A stretch of DNA of 64,000 nucleotides from Ecdyonurus torrentis (Eukaryota > Arthropoda > Insecta > Ephemeroptera > Heptageniidae), in assembly GCA_949318235.1 (NCBI GenBank), contig OX439134.1, forward strand, positions 30,626,249 to 30,690,248, in the 5' to 3' direction. Shown one piece after another: positions 25,198 to 37,573 of the stretch. The notes beneath the pieces were generated by a model. It searched no databases, was not told the DNA's origin, and saw only the letters and a program-made list of their open reading frames with translations. The position numbers and the translations under genes are program-made. The number at the start of each line of letters is the position of its first letter. Within the stretch, counting starts at the first letter, position 1.

Positions 25198-25367
25198 AAA
25201 ATGGAAAAGAAAGTGCCAGAAAAGGAAACCACGTGATGTTAAAAATGAGAGAAGCTCAGACCTAGCTTGCTGCTGGCACCAATTTTTCTCCCACTTTTAC
25301 CATCACGTGATTTCCACTTCCGGCACTTCCTTTTCCTCTTTTTATAGGTTTACATAAAATATCAATG
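25198..25367. mobile_element. MITE M9, forward copy
   Basis: AAACCACGTGATGTTAAA ... CAGACCTAGCTTGCTGCTGG ... ATCACGTGATTTCCACTTCC ... TTTACATAAAATA. It abuts the reverse copy, giving an inverted tandem pair. Confidence 0.66.
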
Positions 25368-25759
25368 CCAAGAATTTCAATAATAACAATATTTGGTTGA
25401 TGTGATAGACGTTACAAAATGAACACTACTCTTGAAAGTTAAGTGTAATGGATGTATATACTAATTACAGTAATGCACTTGTAAACATGACTCCACTTAC
25501 ATAAGTTAGTTAAGATGATGCGATAAGATGACAGAAACATGTTTATTTAGGTTTCAGTATTCAAATAATCTTTTGAAATATATATTTATATACAAAATAT
25601 ATAACGTAGTTTCAAATTTCCTTAAAACGTTTCTGTTTTCATTTTCTTAATTACATTAGTTTATTTTTGTTTTTTTAAAGAGCAGCTTATACTTAAGAAA
25701 ATTATATACATTTTTGGACAGAAATATGTCTAGTAAAATATTAATATTTTTTTAAGTGC

Positions 25760-25761
<2 letters not shown>

Positions 25762-25799
<38 letters not shown>
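25762..25799. repeat. Poly-T tract
   Basis: About 37 T, no SINE or LINE body recognisable beside it. Confidence 0.88.
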
Positions 25800-25800
<1 letters not shown>

Positions 25801-25875
25801 GAGAAACTTCAAAGTTTCTTTCAGGAATATATACAGATAAAATTCAATTGAATTAATCATTTTTCAATTTCTTAA

Positions 25876-26210
25876 AGCCATAGACCACATAAAACAACAT
25901 GTGCTTTTTAATGAATATACACGAAATGGGATCTTAAAAACTGATGAAAATTTTTACCAGAATGTTAATGTAGCCCCACGAGAGAGCATGAAAATACTGT
26001 AAAGTATGCAATTTGCGTGAAAGTTCATGTTTATGACGTCAGAAACATGCAAAAATTAGTATGAAAATGTTGTGCGGGTTGCATAAATCGAATTTTCTGA
26101 TCACTGCTACGAGGCTACTGTTGGGTTTTGAGACAAACTAATGTTATTTATGTAAATCCCATTAAGTGGTTTTTGATATAAATGCTTATGTTTTTCTCTG
26201 GTCTATTCCT
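25876..26210 (+). mobile_element. MITE M1 copy, TTAA flanked
   Basis: TTAA at 25872-25875 and 26211-26214. AGCCATAGACCACAT to CTGGTCTATTCCT, 335 bp. Confidence 0.84.
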
Positions 26211-26880
26211 TTAAAGTGAAGCAAAAAAAACTGAAACGTTAAATTCATTAGATAGGATCATAATTATAATAATAAGTACCTTTATTAAGGCGTTGTGTTT
26301 ACAAAATCTTGACCAAAATATTACATAAGTAAAAAATAGATACAGCAATAAAACATAGATTGCTAACAATTTTGACTTATTACATTGCTAAAATTGTAAC
26401 GCTTTTTTTTTGGGAAAATAGACTTTTTTTTTTTTTGCTTATTTTTTAAAATAGGAAATTATTTTACATGAAAATTAAATTATATACTAGATTTATGTAT
26501 ATGTAACAATAACATAATTAACTAATTGAAAGATTAGACGAGAAATTTGTTTATTTAAAAAGTTTTTAGGAGACAATAAAATCATTTTGTATATATCTAT
26601 AATATTTTAAATATACATATACTTATGACATACACATATCATTATGTTCTTCACCCTGCACACAAACTGGTGTAGTAGGCAAATTTAAAAACTCATGACA
26701 TCATGAAATTAGGGTGTACACTAGTAATTGTAGCGCTGGTTGTCTACTTAACAAGTTTTGTCCCCTAGTTTGTGAGAGTACATGTGCATGTACAGTCACA
26801 GTAAAGATACTGTGGTCCATGTAGTCCCATATGATTTATCATTGAGAGGATTTGGCCAGTATCTCTTCAAGATAGAAATA
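26211..26880. other. AT-rich DNA with an (AAT)n-ended fragment
   Basis: AATTATAATAATAAGTACCTTTATTAAGG near 26262 resembles a retroposon 3' end. Nothing else recognised. Confidence 0.35.
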
Positions 26881-27270
26881 TTTTTTTTTTTTTTTTTTTT
26901 TTTTGCTTGCCATATTGTGTTATCGTGCTATACACCAATCCCAGTCCCAGTCAAGACATTGTCTTATCGACAGGTAAGCATTTTCCAATTAATGGAAAAG
27001 CACACTCGGGCCGGCCACGGCCTAAGTACACAGCCCGGCATTCGCCCTGACAGCCTAGAGAAACCGTGGAAACATCTAGGCAGGCTGGTCGGTGCAATCA
27101 CATCAATCATGCACCTCCCGAATACTGTGCGTCGTCATGGAATGCATGTAAACATGCATCGTGCAACGTGTTGTGCTCTCACACTTGACGTACGCACCCA
27201 GCAGTGGCTCGAACCTATACTCGGTGAGGAGTACAGAGTTGCGAGTCAGCTGCCTTCACCACTCGGCCAA
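26881..27270 (-). mobile_element. tRNA-derived SINE, near full length
   Basis: On the minus strand it starts TTGGCCGAGTGGTGAAGG (A-box-like, about 27254-27271), has GGTTCGAGCC (B box, 27215-27206), a unique body of about 290 bp and a poly-A tail (T run 26881-26904). GGCCGAGTGG and the extra arm CTCCTCACCGAG suggest a Ser/Leu tRNA origin. Such elements depend on a LINE for movement. A 180-codon antisense ORF here is spurious. Confidence 0.82.
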
Positions 27271-27324
27271 AAAATAAAAGTTCCAAAAAATCATATATTT
27301 CGTTATAATCAAAGTTTTACCTGA

Positions 27325-28085
27325 AATTTTCCTCTTAAAAAAAAAAAAAAACTACATTTATGCTACAGTATATCACGAAACAAATGCAATATAATTTATT
27401 CACGTGAATTTTTTTCAGGCATTGATAATAATAATTAGGTTCTTTATTTCAGGCAGGCACATTGAAGGATTTTCTATTCCTACTCTATAAAACTTAACCT
27501 TTTGTATACTGGTATGTTTGGTATATTAATACTAAAAAAATGTAAATAAAAAATTAAAAATATTCAACATGTGCATATTAAAAAAAAATGAAATAAATAA
27601 TTATTATTTTAAATAAATTACATTAATAAAAATAAATCACAAAAAAGTAAATATTTTTGTTTGTTGTATATCATATAATACATATTATATGTATATAAAA
27701 AATTAACTTGATTTAAAATACTGTGAAGTGAAAAATGAATTTATAAAGTCAACTTTTTGTAACTGTCAACAGTAATTTACACATATTACCGGGGAGAGAG
27801 AGAGAGAGAGAGGAGACTAAAAAATGTTTAAATATTTTGTTTTTAAACCCTTTTTTTTTATCAAGTGTAAACACTCTACCAAAGAGTATTGAGTATATAA
27901 TTGTATTAAATAATAACATTTTTATTTTTATAATGTAATATAAATAAAATAAAAAATTAACTACAATTTTGTATGTTTTATTTTATGTTATACAATATAT
28001 TATTAAGATTTTTCTACATTAAATTATTAAGCATTTTGTATGAAATGTATACTCATGATTGTGATAATATATTTTAACATTTGGC

Positions 28086-28121
<36 letters not shown>

Positions 28122-28599
28122 AGTTGACTGATAATTTAGCATGAATTTTCGAAAGACTAAAACAATTGTGTCCTATATAAATAATGAAAAAAAATTGACA
28201 TAACACTATAAAATATAATAATACAAATTATGAAAAAAAAATGTGTGTGAGAAATTTTGTGTAAATTGCAAAAAAAAAAAAAAAAAAGATGCAAGAATTA
28301 TTTATTATTATTGATATTTATTATTAAAGTCTTGATTTTTAACACTTCTTAAGTGATTTTTAAACAAGGTATTATTTGTTAGCGTAAAGATCTAATATGC
28401 CAATTTTTACTACATTTTTTCCCCAAAACAAAAATGGATGAATGACAATAATTCTACAAGCCAATTTCAACAATTATTATTCACAACAATAACATAATCT
28501 TATGTTATTGTCTAAAATAATTATGCTGTACATTGTTAAATTTATATTTTAAAGCATAATTATTCATGCATAATTTCAAATTAGTAATATTTAAGCTTT
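27325..28599. other. AT-rich DNA, simple repeats
   Basis: Includes AATAATAATTAGGTTCTTTATTTC at 27427 (retroposon-tail-like), a short GA run at 27795 and a 30-bp T run at 28088. No gene. Confidence 0.45.
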
Positions 28600-28915
28600 T
28601 AAAGGAACCGTCCAGACCATACAACATGCCTTTTTAATTTATTAAACATAAAAAAGGATTTTCAAAAATACAATTATTTTGTCTAAGAACCTAACGTATA
28701 ATAAAATTTTCAGCTTATGCATCCCGCACAACTTTTTCTATTGAATATGAACAATCCTGACGTCAGAAATGTTAAAATTTGTGCATTTTGCCTACTTTAC
28801 AACTTCTTCGTGCTCTCTTGCGCGGTTACATTTGAGTAATAGTAAATATTGAATGTATGCTTGTGGGTGTCACAATTTGTGTTTAATGAATTAGAAGGGC
28901 ATGTTGTTAGATTGT
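28600..28915 (+). mobile_element. M1-related repeat, diverged
   Basis: TTAAAGGAACCGTCCAGACC followed by M1-like blocks (ATGCCTTTTTAATTTATTAAAC, CTGACGTCAGAAATG, ACTTTACAACTTCTTCGTGC). Arm order is unlike the main family and the right boundary is unclear, so this may be a sister family. Confidence 0.5.
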
Positions 28916-30029
28916 CACTCATTTCAGCATACACACAAAAAAAAATAAATAAATAAAAAAAACTGATTTTGATTTTAACGATTCTTTTTATATTCTAATA
29001 TTCCATGGTTTTAATACTATTTCATATATTGTGTAATCCCCTTAAAACTGATAATATTACATTACTATTATTTTTGTTTATTTTAAAATATTTGTGAAAT
29101 CATATTATAAATATCCTTAAAGATGAATAATTGATTTCATTTAAATACTTTAACAAAAATATAATTACTTTTTTTAAGTATGTACTCCTTAATGTTAGTT
29201 ATAAACTATAATTGAAAGTCTTCCCCCTAAAAAATTAATTTTGGTTTACAAAAATCATTAAATTTAATCTCTCTGTATTTACATAAAATTTTAACTTTTT
29301 TTTTTTCTTAACATGAAATCAAATTTAAAACTTCTTTTCTTTTTAACACCACTTTACATTTTTTTTTATAAAAAAAAAAAAGAAAAAAAAAAGTTTGTTA
29401 AAAAGGAGGCTTACAACTTTGTTAATTTTAAATAAAAACTTAAAAGTTAAAAAAAGGATTCATTAAAATTTATGAAGCAAGAAGATTAATTTTGTATTTG
29501 TATGCGTCTTATGTAGTACTTTTTATTTTTTAAAACGATATAAAAATTACAACTTACACCGGGCTACACACTTTAAGTTTTCCTCTGCTGAGTTGATATA
29601 TATTTTATATATTCTGTGTGGTGTGGTGTGGTCGTGAGAGAGAGAGAGAGAATAGAATTATAAAGACCTCAGTTCAATACCCAAGTCGTGTACTTTCATT
29701 TTTATGTGTATTTTTTTTAACTTTTTTTTTCTTTTAACTAAAATGTAAGTAAAAAAATAATTTTGTAATTCTTATTATGCACATTTGAATTTCAAGTAAA
29801 ATTTTGAACTTTTTTTCCCCCAGAATGTTTTTAGAAGAAAATAGTTTAAAATTACTTTGAAACGTTTGCCCATGACTTCATCAAACAAGAGATGTAAAAT
29901 TATCTTTTTCTTGCTGTTATTTTTACGTTAACATTTGTTTGAATATTAAGTAACCATATATAATAGTAACAAAATTTGTTAATAATAAGCTCTTAAAAAA
30001 AAAAAAAAAAAAAAAAAATTCATAAGCCT
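28916..30029. other. AT-rich DNA, no gene
   Basis: Short GA and poly-A runs only. Confidence 0.5.
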
Positions 30030-30180
30030 GGCCCAGGTATTGATGTACCTCAATAATACAGGTAAAACATAATACAACGCAGTTATGTCTCACCTAGAAG
30101 ATGACATTTCACCTAGATCATAGGTGACATTGTATAGTATATCAATACCTGGTCCACATTAATATTTACCTGTTGCGATT
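30030..30180. repeat. Palindromic repeat, possibly M5-related
   Basis: CCAGGTATTGATGTACCTCA and ATATCAATACCTGGTCC are inverted around ATGTCTCACCTAGAAG / CACCTAGATCATAGGTGACAT. The theme resembles M5 (CAGGTATTATTATAC), but the sequence has diverged. Confidence 0.45.
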
Positions 30181-31990
30181 TAAAAGTACCCCAAAGCAGT
30201 AATTTTTTTCTGTTTGAAATCAGAGGCAATAACTTTTTAATTTTTTCAAAAATGATATAAAAATACTCTCATTTATCCATAAATTCTGATAATAAAATCT
30301 CACTAGCTCATAATTGTATATAAATATAATACTAACTTTAATGATACGTTGTGAGGGCATGACAGTCCGATTGACACCTCTGGACAAAATTTTACAAATA
30401 ATTTGTATAGATAACCCTCAACTACTACCTTTAAGAAAAAACGCATTAGCTGCTGCAGCAAAACTTTTGTCTAATTATACTGTACACACGACCACGCTAA
30501 GAATATACCATTCAAAAACTCGCGCTAAATTTGTAATGTTATTCTTATGAGAAAAACACGCACTGGATTTCAATGGTAAAATATCTTATCACGGTCCTGT
30601 GTACATATAAGTATACATAATCTAACTATGGAGTCAGAATTACTAAAAAAAAAATGTACAAATACTGTTAATTACTAAAAAAAAAAAAAAAAAAAAAAAA
30701 AACAGCACAGTAATTTTTTTTTTTTTTTTTTTTTGTAAATTTGATAATAATGATAGTAAATACACATTCAAACTACAGGCTTTCTTGATTAATTTATCAC
30801 TCATTACTCAAATAAACCAAAGTCAACACACATACAATCATTATTTTATTACTATATTAAGCTCGTCCTGTTTACGAACTATCATTCAATATTTACAGAA
30901 CTTCAGCTACAATAATACGTAACGTAGCCTCCTACAGAAAGTCTATACGGCAAACAGTTAATGAAATTAATATGCTGCTTTGTTAAATAAATACACCGAG
31001 AGTAGACTGTTTTATCTTTCGATGAAATACGGGCAAGAAACAAACAACATCTTCAAACATCACGCATGTAATAAAGTCTCTAGCTACCAAGTACTCTCAC
31101 TATTGTTATGGTTGAAAAACTTATTAAATGCATATTATATAGTCTGACCAATGAACTGTCAATTTGAGTGACAATAGGAAGTGGTATAAACTAGAGGAGG
31201 CTAGACAAAATATAATGTATAATTAGCTGTATATCATCTCACTCAAGCAAGTAGTACTCTTTTTGTTTGCGAGACATGGTTTTTTACAGTTTACCTTTGA
31301 TACCAATGAAAAATAAAAAGCTATATTTTTTGCGTGATGTCCCTAGCCATCAATGCATAAAAGTTAGGTAAAGTAGTAGATAAAACCGTGTTACTTTTAA
31401 ATTTTATCATGAAATGCAAAATTTGCACAAAAAAAAAAAAAAAGTTTTGCCTCTTTCTATTTTGCAACCATGGCTGCATCTTAAAACTAAATTTTTGTTC
31501 CTGCACTTTAGTTCATTAGTCAGACTAAATACGATCACATGAACTTTCAGCAATAATAAATATTGTGTAGTGAAGGAGTATTATGCATTTCAATAAGTGA
31601 AAATAAAATTAAATTTCTTGGCTTAGATGGAAGTTTGTAGAAGGCAGATTAAGATGGGACTTCAATCCACATTCCGATGCTTATATAGGTGGTGTCTTGA
31701 CCTATTAACCCGTAAGTTATTGTGGTCTAATGTGGGTTAATTAACAGCAGTGTGTATATGGGTTTGTGTCCTGCCATACTTTTTTTTTTCTAATTTAATT
31801 TCTCTTTTACTGCAAAATACAAGAAAAAAAAGGTGCAAAGTATACTTAAAAATTTGATAAAGAATAAAGTAATAAATATGGCTAAAACAGTGAATTTGTT
31901 TGAATTCAAGGCAAAATTTAAAATGAAACAAGCGCTACAATAATATGAAATTATGTAACTTGAAATATACTCATAAATTTAATGCCATGG
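30181..31990. other. AT-rich DNA, no gene recognised
   Basis: A 78-codon ORF at 30314 and a 64-codon ORF at 31737 (minus) show no domain. Poly-A/T pair near 30676-30734. Confidence 0.45.
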
Positions 31991-31993
31991 GAA

Positions 31994-32134
<141 letters not shown>

Positions 32135-32561
32135 CACATTGTGAATACTCCTTAATGTTATAAAAAAATTACAAAATGGTTAAGGTCTTCCACATAAAAA
32201 GGTTAGTAAATAATTTATAATTCTTTACAACTCACAAGAGAGTTAAAAAAATTAAAATTTTAAAGACCGTGGTTCGAACCTCATGTCATAGTATTATATT
32301 TTTTATATCTTATTTTTACCGCGAATAACAATTCTCACAAGGAATATAAATTACTGTAATTTTCATTATTCTAGACTTCTATATAAAATTGTGACAAGGT
32401 AAAAATAATAAGACCAAAGTATTTAAAACTAATGTAGACTGGGAATTGAAATGTCAAGCTACTTTTTTTGTTGCCAAAATAAAAAAGACGTTGTAAAATT
32501 AAAGGTGACGTTTTTGGCAATTAAAGTAAGAATAGTGACTTTTTCACTACCAATGAGATGA

Positions 32562-32664
32562 GAAAAAAAAAAAAAAAAAAAGAGAGAGAGAGAGAGAGAG
32601 AAAAAAAGACAAAATGACAAAAAGAAATCTGCATTACTGAAAATTTATGTTTTAAAGCATACTA

Positions 32665-32731
<67 letters not shown>
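32562..32731. repeat. Poly-A and two (GA)n arrays
   Basis: Poly-A with GA at 32562-32600, then a second GA run at 32671-32731. Confidence 0.92.
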
Positions 32732-32738
<7 letters not shown>

Positions 32739-33039
32739 ACTGTGATTGGCTAATTCAATATAATTTTCATTTCGGAGAGTTTTTTTTCCAGCTGGGGCCA
32801 AAAATAGTAGTCACAGAACTTAATTTTAACAAATTTTTTCTTTTTTTTTTAAACAGTTTATTCCCAAAAAATAATAAACGTAATTTTAAAAAGTTTTATA
32901 ATTGAAATTTAGGTTTCATTTGAAAAATGTTTCATTATATTAAAAAAAAAAAATTTAACTGGCCCAATTTTGGCATTATTTTTGGCAATTTTAAATTATT
33001 GAACTTTTTAAGTTGAAAAAATTGTAACTTAATTAATGC

Positions 33040-33240
33040 TTGTTACCGGCAGTAATGTAGTAATGTAGGCGTTCGTGGGGCCTCATTCGTTTAAAAAAAA
33101 AAATGCAAAAATTTAACATTACGCTAATGGGGATAAAAATTTTGTTTTTTTTTTTCCCTCGATTTTTTTTATTTTTGAGAAAACTATTGAAATTGATACC
33201 GGAAAATTTTAAATGAGGCATATTTGAACCTTTGCAAAAA
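33040..33240 (+). repeat. Dispersed repeat M14, second copy
   Basis: AATTTAACATTACGCTAATGG, T-rich run, GAGAAAACTATTGAAATTGA and TTAAATGAGGC match 2425-2740. Confidence 0.55.
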
Positions 33241-33884
33241 AAAAATAATAATAAAAAAAAAAAAAATCACCTATGTCTAAAAACTTGTCATGAACGTTTC
33301 ATCTCTACTGTGTAGCTATTTGATTTGTCACTACTTAAATATTTTCTGAGTCTAAAAATATAAATGATGAAAATCTGCAGTATAACATATTAAAAACATG
33401 AAGAAATTTTTAATCTAAAAATATGAATTACTATTTTTATTTCCTTTTGTTTTTTTTCTACGTTTTTTTTTATGTTACTAATATAACAAAATATAATAAA
33501 AAAAACTTTGTACAATAAGAAAAATATATACAGTAATGATAAATGTTTATTCTAAAATAAAAAAAATATCATTATGGAGAATGTAAAGTTATTTTAAATT
33601 GCATGTCAAAAAAATGAAACATTTTAAGTAGCAATTTTAATATAAAACAAAAAAACTTGAGACGCGGCGAGAATGTATAAAATCTTGTACAGATATGATG
33701 TACAGTTTTACTATACAGTAGTGTAGTGCCTTATGACGGTACAATGTGTTCATACGGAGGTATAAATTAACTTAATGCTCCTTATATGGACAAAAATCAA
33801 TACGTAATATTATGCTAGCACAATTGGTTCAAACACACGGAATAAAGTAATTAACAATTTACTATTTACATTTTTTTCAAAAGA

Positions 33885-34059
33885 ATTTTTTAGACGTTTC
33901 CACAGTTTCTCTAGGCTGTCATGGTGAATGCCAGGCTGTGTACTTAGGCCGTGGCCGGCTCGTGTGTGCTTTTCCATTAATTGGAAAGTCCTTACCTGTC
34001 GATAAGACAGTGTCTTGACTGGGATTGGGGTTGGTGTAGCACGATAACATAATATGGCA

Positions 34060-34099
<40 letters not shown>
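33885..34099 (+). mobile_element. tRNA-derived SINE, 5'-truncated
   Basis: Body from GACGTTTCCACAGTTTCTCT through GTGGCCGGCTCGTGTGTGC and ATAATATGGCAAGC to poly-A (34062-34099). The tRNA head is absent, as expected from incomplete reverse transcription. Confidence 0.8.
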
Positions 34100-34100
<1 letters not shown>

Positions 34101-34944
34101 AAATATGAAGGTTGATTGAATTTAATAAACTTTAAAATAAATGCTTTTTTTTTTCTGTGTGTGTGTATTTGCTGGATATCATTATTAAGTTTGTAAGATA
34201 AATCAAGTTTTCAATAAACTATTCAGTTATTTATATTTGTTTGGTGTATATTTTTAAACATTTATATTAAAGGGTATTTTCATAGTATTTGAAATTGTAA
34301 GTTTTAATAAAAGCTAGAAGACTAAAAGTGGGAAAAAAATTATAGTAGGTCAAATTAAAGCTGCAAAATTGAAAACATAAAAACAGAATCAAATCGGGTA
34401 CAGTTTTTTTTTTTTTTTTTTTTTTTCAAAATTTGCAAGAGAATGAAAAGTCAGCTTTAAGCCTAGCTCCATTTCCTTAAATATGGAATTTAGATGCCTC
34501 AAAGACACCCTATACTCATATCAAAATAGCTATAGTACGAAAAACAGTAAAATTTCATCTTTTTTTTCCAGACCTTTTTCCTGTAATAATCTGTGGTATT
34601 TTTATATTATTTAAAGGGTCGCCATTATGGTGACTTATGTTCGTATAATTTTGACACTGGGGCAATTTTAAAGATACGAAACAACATTTTTGTACGGTAT
34701 ATTAAAAATATATGTTTAGAGTTTAGAGCCTGAAGCAAAACGTCCAATATTTAAAATTTATTGCTATAAATTTTAGTTATTATTATTATAATTATTTTAT
34801 TATCACATTCTGAATAAATAAAATTTTGTAAGCAATAATACTATAAAAAACTCAGATCCAGTCAGCATTTTTGTTTCATTTAATGCCACAATAACCATAG
34901 CTAATACATTTTGTATGTAGTATCATTGTAGAATGAGAGAAATG
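34100..34944. other. AT-rich DNA, no gene
   Basis: No repeat arms recognised; poly-T near 34407. Confidence 0.5.
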
Positions 34945-35125
34945 AAAATAATAGTATTAATTATTAGTACCAACAATCTTGCCACCCCCACCTGCTCTCA
35001 GGTATATAAGAAAAGAGAGCAACAGCACCCGGTATACACAAACCTGAAGATGCGTCCAACGTGGAACGTCGAACAATCGGGCCCTAGAGTGAGCCCACAG
35101 CTATGTTTTTATTGATTTTAATAAT
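34945..35125 (+). other. GC-richer retroelement-like fragment
   Basis: GTATATAAGAAAAGAGAGC, CACAAACCTGAAGATGCGTC and AACGTGGAACGTCGAAC. The motif order resembles 3' parts of some retroelements (Penelope-like or LINE), but no reverse-transcriptase coding is present. Identity is uncertain. Confidence 0.3.
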
Positions 35126-35810
35126 AATATAAATATGAATGTAAAAGTAGCACCAAATGTGCATATAGTATGTAAGTGTTTTGACTTTTTCTGTCTGTTA
35201 ATTAACCTTGACGAATACGATGTGTATTGTATACGATTGAAGGAAAGAGAGAAATAAAGAAATTAAAAAAAAAAAAAAAAATTTAAAAATAAAGACAACA
35301 AGGAGAAGAACAACACCCACCACGGTTATCCCGCACGGGTCAATGAGACTAACAACAACTCACAATAATAATAATTTTGAAACTAAAGTAATATTTTGTC
35401 TTTCTGTAAAAAATCCATTAAAAAAATAATTTGCAATGAAAAGGTAAATGAAAATTTTTATAAAGATAATTTTCAATAAAATTTGAAGTAATGTAAAACA
35501 TAATATTGCCATCGGTGTTGGCGTAATAATATTTTAAATTTTAATATAATATATTTTACTGTTATACTCCCTACGTCCACTTTTTTTTTTTTTTTTTTTT
35601 TTTTAGGCGTAGTATTTTTATTTTTTTGTACAGAAAGATGGTAAGACAAGCATAAAACTAACAAGTAGAAAATCAAATAAAAACATTGCCAAAAAAAAAA
35701 AAAAAAATTAAATTAATATTACAATATAAATAAACAATAACACAAAAATTAAAATCTAAAAATGAATTATTTAATATTTTTACTAAAATTATTCTACATA
35801 ATAAGACATA

Positions 35811-36125
35811 AGCTTGTTCTGTAAAGTAAAGTGAATCTCAACAACAGTGATTGGCTGACCAACAAAATACGACACATTCATTGGTTGATCTTGTTTTTTG
35901 AGCTAACAAAATTGACAAAAATTGAGTCACATGAAGAGCATGGAACTTTTTTGTGTGGAGTTTCTTTTATTCTTATCAAGTTCAGAGTTCTAAACGAAGA
36001 AATAACAATGATCGACCATATGTATAAACGTAGTAAACAGGTAACGAAGTCATAATCAGCTGTTATAACAAAGGAACATATCGACACAAAAGTTGCGCCG
36101 GAAGTCTGACTTTGCAGAACGAGCT
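35811..36125 (+). mobile_element. MITE M6, young copy A
   Basis: AGCTTGTTCTGTAAAG and CTTTGCAGAACGAGCT form the TIR; ATA precedes and follows (3-bp candidate duplication). About 315 bp, almost identical to 56861-57174. Confidence 0.8.
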
Positions 36126-36285
36126 ATAATAATCGTTTTTTTTTTTTTATATGTTGCAGAAAAAGATAAGCAGCCAGCTATTAAATGTAATCTGAAGATC
36201 ATTTCCTTCATTAGATATTTCACCCCCCCCCCTCTTTTTTCAATTAATTTTTGTGCTTGTTAGTCTATTTTTTTTTGATACTGTG

Positions 36286-36402
<117 letters not shown>

Positions 36403-36709
36403 TCCCTCCTAATCTTACATTAAATGACACATGTCAATAATTTATTGAATTTCCTTACACCACCGAGACTGTCCATTATAATAGAGATTATTATCAACGT
36501 CAATATTATGCAAATTACTCAAATATAATACAACAACAACAGACACAAAAATTTAATTGATGATAATATTTTTAGGTAATTTTACTCCGATATACACTTA
36601 ATAATAATTAATATTTATACTATCATACAGGGCTGTATGTTGTAACCTGTATAGTTAAACCTTCGATATATAGTTTTTAATTGTTACGACAATCAAAATA
36701 ACAACTTAA

Positions 36710-37026
36710 GGGAGTAGGGTAACAATCTTTTATCTCAAAAACTAGAAGTGTTTTGGGTCTAAATTTAGTGTTATTGTGTAGCTAAGGGTCACACCTAGCC
36801 GTGATACAAAATTCAAGATGTTTGACCGTCCCGAAAAAAAAATCATATTAACATTGGGTCTTATGGGCTTAAAAGTTCAAAAAATCATATTACATTAATT
36901 TGCACGGTGACCCCTTAAAATTTTTATATATTTGGAATTGTCTTAAGCTGCAGTATCATTGTGCCAAATTTCAGATTTTGACGAGAAAAGTTTGAATCAA
37001 ATGGCCGTCGTCGGTACTCTACTCCC
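36710..37026. mobile_element. TTAA-flanked MITE M15
   Basis: TTAA at 36706-36709 and 37027-37030. GGGAGTAGGGTAACA at the left and GGTACTCTACTCCC at the right form a short TIR. 317 bp, non-coding, interior not palindromic. Confidence 0.82.
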
Positions 37027-37031
37027 TTAAC

Positions 37032-37573
37032 TACACGGAAAAAACATTTACTATTCAGACGTTTCTTCTTTCATTTTAAGCACAAATTTGTTAGGTATTT
37101 ACAAAGTTTTTTTAAGATTTGAAGAGTTAACTCTTTTACCGCTGAAGAAATAACGTTTCTACTAACAAGTTACTGTTGAAACGTTTTTCAATTCAGTTAT
37201 TGCATTTTACTGAAGAGTTACATCTATATGTAACTGAACAATTTGTACAATTTATGTTTTCCGCAAACGGTTTAACTGGTTAGTTAGCGTTGCAACTTAC
37301 GGGGGTATGTAAGTTTACTCATAACAAAATAAAAACTATTCCCGTAACATAATTGTACGATTCTATAATGTACTGTTTTTCTGTCAGTCTAAGGTTTACT
37401 GTAACGTAAAATAGTAGATTAACCTTTTACACCGGAGCTTTTTTCTTTAGAAGTGAACTACATGCCTCGGTTGGATTTTGTATAATGATGTGTTTATTTA
37501 AATATATAATATTAAAAATAAAAACTTTGCTCTACAGCAAATTTGAGCCGAAATTGTTAATTTCTTTCCGTGT
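37032..37573. mobile_element. ACACGGAAAA-group MITE (M4-like)
   Basis: ACACGGAAAAAACATTTACT directly after the M15 TTAA, and TTTCTTTCCGTGT near 37573. The block CTAACAAGTTACTGTTGAAAC recurs at about 63384. The right boundary is tentative. Confidence 0.5.

Noticed and set aside
26782..27324. 180-codon plus-strand ORF
   Set aside because: It runs antisense through the SINE and its poly-T tail; the poly-F stretch and B-box complement explain it.
32262..32285. tRNA gene (GGTTCGAACC)
   Set aside because: Only a B-box-like motif; no acceptor stem, anticodon arm or A box can be folded around it. Similar lone motifs near 18616 and 29668 were rejected for the same reason.
35831..36087. 74-codon ORF repeated at 56881 as possible conserved gene
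   Set aside because: Both lie in the young M6 MITE copies; conservation reflects recent transposition.
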